Assembly: GCA_016649925.1 (NCBI GenBank)
Contig: JAENWO010000030.1
Span: 1 to 13,512, forward strand
Direction of reading: 5' to 3'
Length of the DNA: 13,512 nucleotides
From: Actinomycetales bacterium
GTDB taxonomy: Bacteria > Actinomycetota > Actinomycetes > Actinomycetales > Beutenbergiaceae
A model generated the notes under the pieces. It was not told the DNA's origin. It saw only the letters and a program-made list of their open reading frames with translations, and did no database searches. This document shows positions 5,250-11,818 of the stretch, piece after piece. Each line of letters opens with the position of its first letter. The first letter of the stretch is position 1. Both the position numbers and the translations under genes were made by a program.

Positions 5250-6842
5250 TCAGCCGGTGCCGGCCGAGAACCGCTCCATCCGGATCAGGGGGCGGATCAC
5301 GTGTTGCACCTCGCCGCGGACGAAGTACCTGCGCAGGGCGTCATGGCCGAGGATGTTGCCGATCGCACCCATGATCATCCCCTGGTCCAGGGACAGGTAG
5401 CGCTGCGCCGCCGTGCCGCTGACGGCGACGGAGTCGTAGAAGCCGCCGGGTCCGTAGGCTCCCAGCTCGGTCTCGATCCGCGACAGGTTGTCGACCGAGG
5501 CCTGCGGGGCGTAGGCCATGGCGAGGAACGAGGCGTGGGGCGTCACGATGCCGTCCCCGTAGTCCGGCGTCGGGTTCGTCGCCGGACGGCAGCCGTCGAA
5601 ACCGGCGTCGTAGTTCGTGCCCTCCGCGTCGGAGTAGTACCCGTCGGACTGCATCCCGATCGCGTCCACACCGTAGGCGTTGTAGCCGCCGAACGGGTTG
5701 GACGCCGGGGAGAAGCCCCAGTACCCGTAGCCCGCCTCCACGAGGCCGTGCTCGATGTGCGCCTGCACGGCGAGCGGGTGGTTCTCGCCCCAGCTGTTCG
5801 GCGCCCACTGCGCCTCCGGGACGAACAGGTCCGGCATCAGCTCCTCGAACATCGCGCCACCCCACGTGGGCACGATGCGCATGTCGTCGTAGGCGTAGGC
5901 ACCCTCGTAGACGTCGATCCCCAGATAGCTCCTCGTCTCACCAGTGGGCTGCTGCTCGGCCCAGGACCAGTCGCACGTGTCCGGGAACGTGCGCCACAGC
6001 GAGTAGTACGCCTCGCGCGGGATCTGCCCGAGCGCTATGCCCACATACACGGCGATGCGCGTCTCGGAATTCAGCAGGTCGTAGTGATGGCACGTGTAAT
6101 ACACGGGTTCGCCCGCAGGGTCCCCGTAGTTCCCCGGCACCGAGCAGCCCGGCGGCTCCTCGACCCAGAACCCGCCACGGTTCCAGCCGGGCAGGTCACC
6201 CCCGCGCGCCTGCGTGTTATGGAAGTACGCGAAGTTCATCGGGTCCAACAACGCCTGCGCCTCGTCGGCCAGCCGCGGCTCGGCGGAGCGGACCACCATG
6301 AGCGCGGCGGCGAACCAGCCGTTGTCCACGGTGGAGACGAACGGGTTGATCACCTCGCCGCTGCCGGGGAACACGGTGAGCTTCTCCCCGCTGGTCTCGT
6401 CGTACCAGTTGTAGAACATGCCGCTCGGCTCGTGGCGCTCCATCGTGGACAGCGTGGTCAGGGTCTGGCTGAGCCGGTCGCGCGCCTCCCTCCGGGAGAT
6501 CAGCCCGATGTCGCGTGCTGCGACGGTGCTCCACAGGTACGCGCCGATGTTGGTCGGGGACGTGTACCCAGAGCGGGTGGTCGGCGCGAGGTTGCCCTCG
6601 ATGTTGTCGGCGGGCAGACCGGAGTCCTCGTCGACCATCGCGACCATCGAGGTCCAGGTGTCCGCCGCCCAGCGATCGACCAGGACGCGATCGGATCGGT
6701 CGAGCCTGTCGGACTGCGAGCCGGAGGCGTCAGCCGGTCCGGCGGTCACGGGAGCAGCCACAACCACGGGAGCAGCCACAACCGCGGGAGCAGCCAGGGC
6801 GAGGAGCGCGCCGGTGGCAACGGCGAGGACGTGTCTTCTCAT
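5250..6842 (-). CDS. Secreted glycoamylase-like domain protein (PF10091), putative endo-glucanase
   Basis: The 530-residue protein begins with a Sec-type signal (MRRHV, then an Ala/Val-rich stretch to about residue 34) and has no lipobox or sortase motif, so it should be released. The rest matches the glycoamylase-like (alpha/alpha)6 barrel: GYTSPTNIGAYLWS (92-105), STVDNGWFAA (170-179), LLNSETR (256-262), GGAMFEELMP (328-337), YWGFSPASNP (374-383), TPHASFLAMAYAPQ (434-447), YGPGGFYDS (463-471) and LDQGMIMGAIGN (485-496). This family includes GH144 endo-beta-1,2-glucanases, but sequence alone does not fix the linkage cut. Four Cys (233, 251, 290, 418) could form disulfides. It is the last gene of the transporter operon, 45 bases after the GH1 gene, with its own AAGGAGA site. 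Inferred role: cutting an external glucan into fragments for import. Confidence 0.88.
   Translation of the reverse strand: MRRHVLAVATGALLALAAPAVVAAPVVVAAPVTAGPADASGSQSDRLDRSDRVLVDRWAADTWTSMVAMVDEDSGLPADNIEGNLAPTTRSGYTSPTNIGAYLWSTVAARDIGLISRREARDRLSQTLTTLSTMERHEPSGMFYNWYDETSGEKLTVFPGSGEVINPFVSTVDNGWFAAALMVVRSAEPRLADEAQALLDPMNFAYFHNTQARGGDLPGWNRGGFWVEEPPGCSVPGNYGDPAGEPVYYTCHHYDLLNSETRIAVYVGIALGQIPREAYYSLWRTFPDTCDWSWAEQQPTGETRSYLGIDVYEGAYAYDDMRIVPTWGGAMFEELMPDLFVPEAQWAPNSWGENHPLAVQAHIEHGLVEAGYGYWGFSPASNPFGGYNAYGVDAIGMQSDGYYSDAEGTNYDAGFDGCRPATNPTPDYGDGIVTPHASFLAMAYAPQASVDNLSRIETELGAYGPGGFYDSVAVSGTAAQRYLSLDQGMIMGAIGNILGHDALRRYFVRGEVQHVIRPLIRMERFSAGTG
6747..6796 (-). repeat. 18-bp in-frame tandem repeat inside the signal-peptide coding region
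   Basis: CACGGGAGCAGCCACAAC occurs at 6747-6764 and again at 6765-6782, with a partial diverged copy at 6783-6796. Read on the minus strand it encodes repeated VVAAPV units at residues 16-32 of the secreted protein. Six-codon units keep the frame, so copy changes would only lengthen or shorten the signal peptide region. Confidence 0.85.
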
Positions 6843-6887
6843 GGGATGTTTCTCCTTCGAGGTCTTGCGAGCCAGACTCCGGATGTC

Positions 6888-8120
6888 TCAGCGGAGGGTC
6901 AGTGCGTTGACCCGGGCCACCTCCCCCAACCAGTAGGCACTGGGTTTGGGCGTGCGCCGGAACGTCTCCCGGTCGACGGCGATCAGGCCGAAGGTCGGTC
7001 GGAAACCGCTGGCCCACTCATAGTTGTCCAGGGCGCTCCAGTGCAGGTAGCCGGCCACCTCGACGCCGTCGGTGATCGCGGCATGCAGGCCTGCGAGCGC
7101 TCCCTCGGTGTAGTCGATCCGGCGGGCGTCGTCCCGCGTCGCGATGCCGTTCTCGGTGACGAAGATCGGGACGCCGTCGGTCAGCTCCCAGGCCGAGCGC
7201 ACCCCGATCCCGAGCGCGGCCGGGAAGTACTCCCACCCGGTCAGGCTGGTCTCGACGCCATCGGGGACCTGGCGCGGGCCGTGGGGTCCGATGATCGTCC
7301 TGGTGTACGCCTGCACGCCCACCCAGTCGTCGCCCCGGACGGCCTCGAGGTACCAGTCGTCGCGCTGGTGGCCGTACTCCCGGGCGACGTCCTCGCAGCC
7401 GGGTTCGGGCTGGAACGCCTGCGTGGCCACCGTCCAGCCGGACCTGACACGGGTGTGCTCGCCCAGCACCTCGCGGCTGGCGCGGTGGCTGGCGAGGAGC
7501 GCGTCGGCCACCAACAGGTCCGGTTCGGGCAAGCCGTAGGCGACGAGGTTCGCGGGGTCCTCCCCACCCGCGATCATGGCCGCGATGTTCGGCTCGTTGA
7601 TGGTGCAGACCCAGTCCACGCCGTCGGACACGATCGGCAGCGCGATCTCGGTGAACCGGCGGAACCGGTCCACGGCTTTCGGCGAGCGCCAGCCGCCGTC
7701 ATCGGCGAACCACCTGGGCACGGTGAAGTGCATGAGCGTCACCATCGGGTCCAGCCCGAGCGCGTGGCACGCCTCAACCATGCGCCGGTAGTGGTCGATC
7801 TCGGCGCGGGAGACGAAGCCCTCCTCCGGTTCGATCCGGCTCCACTCGACCGAGAAGCGGTAGGTGTTCAGGCCGAAGCCGGCGAGCAGCTCCATGTCCT
7901 CGCGGTAGCGGTGGTAGCTGTCGCACGCGTCGCCGCTGGGTTCGACGATCGTTGTCCCCGCAGCGTGCTCGCGAGGCCACCAGTCGTTGTTGATGTTGTT
8001 GCCCTCGGTCTGGTGGGCCGCCGTCGCCGCTCCCCACCGGAACCCGTCGGGGAAGGCCAGCACGGCGCCCCCACGGTGCGTGGCGGCGCGGTTCGAGGTC
8101 TCGTGGGTCACGTGGGTCAT
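6888..8120 (-). CDS. Glycoside hydrolase family 1 beta-glucosidase
   Basis: The 410-residue TIM-barrel enzyme carries the GH1 landmarks: FRWGAATAAHQTEG near the N-terminus (27-40), the acid/base in TINEP (Glu176), the nucleophile in VTENG (Glu323) and the WSALDNYEW motif that shapes the glucose subsite. GH1 enzymes release non-reducing-end sugars from beta-linked di- and oligosaccharides with retention of configuration. There is no signal peptide, so it works on imported sugars in the cytoplasm. It is shorter than typical GH1 (about 440-480), mostly through compact loops, with both catalytic residues intact. ATG 8120 overlaps the ATPase stop as ATGA and is preceded by GGAGGAG, indicating tight coupling to the transporter. 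Exact specificity (cellobiose, laminaribiose, sophorose or other) cannot be read here. Confidence 0.95.
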   Translation of the reverse strand: MTHVTHETSNRAATHRGGAVLAFPDGFRWGAATAAHQTEGNNINNDWWPREHAAGTTIVEPSGDACDSYHRYREDMELLAGFGLNTYRFSVEWSRIEPEEGFVSRAEIDHYRRMVEACHALGLDPMVTLMHFTVPRWFADDGGWRSPKAVDRFRRFTEIALPIVSDGVDWVCTINEPNIAAMIAGGEDPANLVAYGLPEPDLLVADALLASHRASREVLGEHTRVRSGWTVATQAFQPEPGCEDVAREYGHQRDDWYLEAVRGDDWVGVQAYTRTIIGPHGPRQVPDGVETSLTGWEYFPAALGIGVRSAWELTDGVPIFVTENGIATRDDARRIDYTEGALAGLHAAITDGVEVAGYLHWSALDNYEWASGFRPTFGLIAVDRETFRRTPKPSAYWLGEVARVNALTLR

Positions 8121-9817
8121 GCGATCTCCTCCGCCGGTCCGGCCCGGGCGGGCTGGGGAACCGCATCGAGCAGCTCGATGGTGTACGGGTCCTCCGGGAA
8201 TCGCAGCACCTGGGCGGTGTCACCCTGCTCCACGACGCGGCCTCCGTTCAGCACCATGATCTGGTCGGTGACCACGCGCGCGGAGAGCAGGTCGTGGGTG
8301 ATGAAGAGCATGCTCACCCCCCACTGTTGGCGCAGGTCCTCGAGCAGCGCGAGCACACCGGCCCGCAGGGAGACGTCGAGCATGGACGCCGGTTCGTCGG
8401 CGATGATCACCTGCGGGTTGCAGGCGAGAGCCCGGGCGATCACGACGCGTTGGCGCTCTCCTCCGGAGATCTGATGGGGCAGCTTCGCGGCGAACTGCTC
8501 GACCGGGGTCAGGCCCACGATCTCGAGCAGCTCGAGGACGCGGGTCCTCGCCGCCGTACCGCGCAGCTCACCGCTGTTCACCACCGGGCGCATCAGCGTG
8601 TACTCCACGCTGTGCAGCGGGTTGAGCGCCGAGTACGGGTCCTGGAACACCATCTGCACGTCCTGGCGCAACCGGCGAAGTCCGCTCCGGTGCAGCGTGC
8701 CGACATCGAGCGAACCGAACGTCACCGTGCCGCTCGTCGGCCGTTCCACACCGGTGATGAGCTTCGCGATCGTGCTCTTGCCCGATCCGCTCGCTCCCAC
8801 CAACGCCATGGACTGCCCCGGTTCGAGGACGAAGGAGACGTCGTCGACGGCGGTCACCGGGTCCTCGCCGCGACGCGGCGGCGGGTAGATCTTGCTGACG
8901 CGGGTCAGCACGATCGGGTCGTGCGCCTTGCGCTCACGACGGTCGGTGGAGATGCTGCCGGTCAGTCCACCGGAGCGCGTGGACGTCGTGATCTGCGAGC
9001 CTCGCACCTCGAGGCCGGGGAGCTCGACGACCTCCGCTCGGGGGTCGGCGTAGTGGCTGAGCAGCATCTGGGTGTACTCCGCCTGCGGGTTGTTGAGGAT
9101 CTGGCTCGACGGACCGTCCTCGACGATCACGCCCTCGCTCATCACGAGCACCCGCTTGGTCGACTCGAGCACCACCCCGAGGTCGTGGCTGACGAGGACG
9201 GCGGTGAAGCTCTCCTCGCGCTGCAGGTCCCGGATGGTCTCCATCACGGCGCGCTGGACGAGGACGTCCAGCGCCGTCGTCGGCTCGTCGAAGACCATCA
9301 GCTTCGGTTCGAGCGAGAGGGCGAGGGCGATGGACACGCGCTGGCGCATCCCGCCGGAGAGCTCACCCGGGAACCTGTCGAGCACCGCGGCGGGGAGCTT
9401 GACCTTGTCCACCATCTCCTTGGCGCGAGCCTTGCGCCGAGACCGCAGCACATGGTCATGGGCGGCGAAGATGTCCGCGAAGTGGTTGCCCACCGTGCGC
9501 ACCGGGTTGAGCGAATTCATCCCGGACTGCAGGACCATGGCGAACCCGCCCCGTCGCTGCCGACGCAGGTCCTCGTCCTCCATCTCCGCGATGTCCTTGC
9601 CGTCGAAGATGATCCGGCCCTTAGAGATCCGGGCCGGAGGCTTCGCGAGCCGGGTGATGGCGAAGCCGAGGGTGGACTTGCCGGAACCGGACTCCCCGAC
9701 CAGCCCGACGAACTCCCCCTGCTCGAGGGAGAAGTTCGCGTGCTTCACCGCCGGGACAGCTTCGGAGCCCCTGGGCTCGTAGACGATCGACAAATCCTGC
9801 ACGTCGAGGAGGGTCAT
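8117..9817 (-). CDS. Opp/Dpp-type ABC transporter ATPase, two nucleotide-binding domains fused
   Basis: The 566-residue protein joins two complete ABC domains equivalent to DppD and DppF. Domain 1 has Walker A GESGSGKST (41-49), Q-loop VLQSGMNSLNPV (95-106), signature LSGGMRQRV (153-161), Walker B LMVFDEPT (173-180) and H-switch His211. Domain 2 has Walker A GASGSGKST (341-349), signature ISGGERQRV (450-458), Walker B VIIADEPA (470-477) and His508. A low-complexity Ser/Thr/Gly linker lies around 265-320. Both domains look active. The Cys-rich C-terminal loop of many DppD/OppD proteins is absent; the only Cys is Cys466. The start is ATG 9817, overlapping the dppC-like stop as ATGA, with GGAAAGG upstream; longer upstream reading frames run through the permease gene and are not used. 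It powers the two permeases encoded upstream. Confidence 0.95.
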   Translation of the reverse strand: MTLLDVQDLSIVYEPRGSEAVPAVKHANFSLEQGEFVGLVGESGSGKSTLGFAITRLAKPPARISKGRIIFDGKDIAEMEDEDLRRQRRGGFAMVLQSGMNSLNPVRTVGNHFADIFAAHDHVLRSRRKARAKEMVDKVKLPAAVLDRFPGELSGGMRQRVSIALALSLEPKLMVFDEPTTALDVLVQRAVMETIRDLQREESFTAVLVSHDLGVVLESTKRVLVMSEGVIVEDGPSSQILNNPQAEYTQMLLSHYADPRAEVVELPGLEVRGSQITTSTRSGGLTGSISTDRRERKAHDPIVLTRVSKIYPPPRRGEDPVTAVDDVSFVLEPGQSMALVGASGSGKSTIAKLITGVERPTSGTVTFGSLDVGTLHRSGLRRLRQDVQMVFQDPYSALNPLHSVEYTLMRPVVNSGELRGTAARTRVLELLEIVGLTPVEQFAAKLPHQISGGERQRVVIARALACNPQVIIADEPASMLDVSLRAGVLALLEDLRQQWGVSMLFITHDLLSARVVTDQIMVLNGGRVVEQGDTAQVLRFPEDPYTIELLDAVPQPARAGPAEEIA

Positions 9818-10755
9818 CGGCCCTTTCCTTCCCTCAGTCGCGGGTTGGACAGCCCGTCGACGCCGAAGTTGATGAGCGTGAGCGAGGTGGCCAGCAGGGC
9901 GATGCACAGGCCGGGTGCGAACAGCAGCACCCACTGGCCGGTGAGGATCGCGTTGGAGTTCTGCGCCCAGAAGAGCATGGTTCCCCAGCTGACGGAGCCC
10001 GCGCCGCCGAGGCCGAGGAAGGACAACCCGGACTCCGCGAGGATCGCCGCGGTCGCTGCTCCGAAGAAGCTGCCCGCGATCAGCGAGGTCATGTTCGGCA
10101 GGATCTCCCGGAAGACGATCCGGAAGGAGCTCTCCCCGCTGAACTGCGCCGCGGTGATGAAGTCGCGGCCGCGCAGGGACTGGGTCTGCGAGCGGAGCAC
10201 GCGGGCGCCCCAGGCCCAGCCGGTGACGACGACGACGAAGATGATCATCGTCAGTCCCCCGCCCTGCAGGTAGGCGGCGAGCACGATCATCAGCGGCAGC
10301 CCGGGAATGACCAGGAACAGGTTGACGACGAAGTTGATGACGTCGGCCAGGAAGCCGCGCGTGTAGCCCCACGACATCCCGATCAGCACTGCGATCAGCG
10401 TGGAGAGGAGGCCCGCGACCATGCCGACCAGCACCGAGATGCGCGCACCCCAGATGACCTGCGAGAGGACGTCCTCCCCGGCCGCGGTGGTCCCGAACAA
10501 GTGCGCCGCACTGCCGGGCAGACTGCGTCCGAAGCTGTTGTCCGTGGGCAGGTAGGGAGCGATCAACGGCGCGAAGACGGCCAGGATCACGAAGATCGCG
10601 AGGAGGACGACGCCGAAGCGCGCCTTGGGCACGGACCAGACGGTGGCGGCTCCGCGCACGAGAACGGTCCACGGAGGGGCCGGCGCCGCAGTGCGCACGG
10701 GTGGGGCGTCGGGCCTCTGGCCGGGTTCGGCCTCGGTGGTGATCTTCTCGGTCAT
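9814..10755 (-). CDS. Opp/Dpp-type ABC transporter permease (DppC-like)
   Basis: A 313-residue inner-membrane permease with the DppC/OppC layout: a Pro-rich cytoplasmic tail (1-40), a first membrane helix (about 47-68), then the family segment HLFGTTAAGEDVLSQVIWGARISVLVG (85-111). Further hydrophobic spans lie near 109-128, 140-162, 168-186, 225-247 and 275-297. The cytoplasmic EAA-type loop that contacts the ATPase is at about 201-221 (TAAQFSGESSFRIVFREILPN). The start ATG 10755 overlaps the DppB-like stop as ATGA, and its own stop overlaps the ATPase start the same way. This places it firmly in one transcript. The substrate is not encoded in this subunit; an oligosaccharide is inferred from the glycosidases downstream. 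Confidence 0.95.
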   Translation of the reverse strand: MTEKITTEAEPGQRPDAPPVRTAAPAPPWTVLVRGAATVWSVPKARFGVVLLAIFVILAVFAPLIAPYLPTDNSFGRSLPGSAAHLFGTTAAGEDVLSQVIWGARISVLVGMVAGLLSTLIAVLIGMSWGYTRGFLADVINFVVNLFLVIPGLPLMIVLAAYLQGGGLTMIIFVVVVTGWAWGARVLRSQTQSLRGRDFITAAQFSGESSFRIVFREILPNMTSLIAGSFFGAATAAILAESGLSFLGLGGAGSVSWGTMLFWAQNSNAILTGQWVLLFAPGLCIALLATSLTLINFGVDGLSNPRLREGKGR

Positions 10756-11732
10756 CGCCGTGTCCTCGGGTCCAGGAAGCCGTACAGGATGTCCACGATG
10801 AAGTTCGCCAGGAGCACGCTCACCGTGATCATCAGGAAGAGGGCCTGCATCAGCGGGAAGTCCTGGTTCGTCACCGCGTTGTAGAGCAGGTATCCCACCC
10901 CGGGGTAGCTGAAGACGCGTTCCACCAGGAGGGAACCACCGACGACTCCACCGAGCGCCAGGCCGAAGCCGGTGAGGTTGGGCAGGATCGCGTTGCGCGC
11001 CGCGTACCGGAGCGCGACGGTGCGAGAGCGGAGCCCGTTCGCCTCGGCGAAGGTGACGTAGTCCTCACCGAGGGTGTTGATCATCGTGTTCCGCATCCCG
11101 AGGATCCAGCCGCCGAGGGAGGTGATCAGGATCGTCAGTGCCGGCAGGACTGCGTGGTAGGCGGCGTCGCCGACGAAGGCGAGGCTCAGCTCCGGAGCGG
11201 CACGCGGTGAGTAGGCGCCCGACGTGGGGAACCAGCGCAGGACGTACCCCGCGAAGAAGAGCAGCAGCAAGGCCGTCCAGAAGTACGGGAAGGCCGAGGT
11301 GAACGTCCCCGTCAGGGTGGGCAGCGTGTCCAGGAACGTGCCGCGCCTCCACGCCGCCAGGACGCCGAGCAGGGTGCCGATGATGAACGCGATGATCGTC
11401 ACCAGGCCGACCATCACGATGGTCCACGGCAGCGCGCCCAGGACGAGCTGGGCGACGGACTGCGGGAAGAACGTGTAGGAGACGCCGAAGTCGAGCGTGA
11501 GGACGTTCTGCAGGTACTGCATGTACTGGTCCCAGATGTTTCCGGTGGGGACACCCAGCTGGGCCTCGATGGCGGCACGCGTGGCCGGGCTGACCGGTCC
11601 GTTCTGGGCCAGTCGGGCCAGTGCTGCATCCGTGGGGGAACCCGGCATCATGCGGGGTAGGAAGAAGTTCAGGGTCACGGCCGCCCACAGCGTGAGCAGC
11701 AGCAACCCGGTCTTGCGTAGGACGTACTTCAC
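10752..11732 (-). CDS. Opp/Dpp-type ABC transporter permease (DppB-like)
   Basis: A 326-residue permease with the DppB/OppB pattern: a first membrane helix (9-27) ending at LPRMMPGSP, an extracytoplasmic region to about residue 100, and spans near 103-127, 148-166, 193-214, 252-270 and 297-319. The EAA-type loop is at about 230-251 (EANGLRSRTVALRYAARNAILPN), and the family C-terminal segment ERVFSYPGVGYLLYNAV is present. GTG 11732 is chosen because the protein opens with the usual MKYVLRK and GGTGG lies just upstream; longer reading frames extend into the intergenic hairpin and the binding-protein gene and are not credible. It pairs with the DppC-like subunit to form the channel. It lies 86 bases after the binding-protein gene, across a stem-loop. 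Confidence 0.94.
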   Translation of the reverse strand: MKYVLRKTGLLLLTLWAAVTLNFFLPRMMPGSPTDAALARLAQNGPVSPATRAAIEAQLGVPTGNIWDQYMQYLQNVLTLDFGVSYTFFPQSVAQLVLGALPWTIVMVGLVTIIAFIIGTLLGVLAAWRRGTFLDTLPTLTGTFTSAFPYFWTALLLLFFAGYVLRWFPTSGAYSPRAAPELSLAFVGDAAYHAVLPALTILITSLGGWILGMRNTMINTLGEDYVTFAEANGLRSRTVALRYAARNAILPNLTGFGLALGGVVGGSLLVERVFSYPGVGYLLYNAVTNQDFPLMQALFLMITVSVLLANFIVDILYGFLDPRTRR

Positions 11733-11769
11733 GGGACCACCGACCTCATCTTCTGACCGACGGGGACAC

Positions 11770-11808
11770 CCGGTGGGGCGGGGAGGAGAACGTCCCACGC
11801 CCCACCGG
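11770..11808 (-). terminator. Stem-loop between binding-protein and permease genes (likely attenuator or mRNA stabiliser)
   Basis: CCGGTGGGGCG (11770-11780) is perfectly complementary to CGCCCCACCGG (11798-11808) around a 17-base loop. It starts 11 bases after the binding-protein stop and ends 37 bases before the permease start, with no T-run. Hairpins here in binding-protein transporter operons commonly give more binding protein than permease. Confidence 0.65.
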
Positions 11809-11818
11809 CGACGTCGGG

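Noticed and set aside
4749..8474. Plus-strand open frame of more than 1,200 codons
   Set aside because: It is antisense to four genes with intact catalytic motifs. Its Arg/Val/Gly/His-rich composition is typical of shadow frames in high-GC DNA, and no family motif is visible.
8294..10273. Plus-strand open frame of about 660 codons opposite the ATPase and permease genes
   Set aside because: Shadow frame caused by high GC at third codon positions; no ribosome site and no recognisable domain, while the opposite strand has complete ABC motifs.
9818..10672. Upstream extension of the fused ATPase frame
   Set aside because: This stretch lies wholly inside the DppC-like gene in another frame; the ATG at 9817 with a good ribosome site and ATGA overlap is the natural start.
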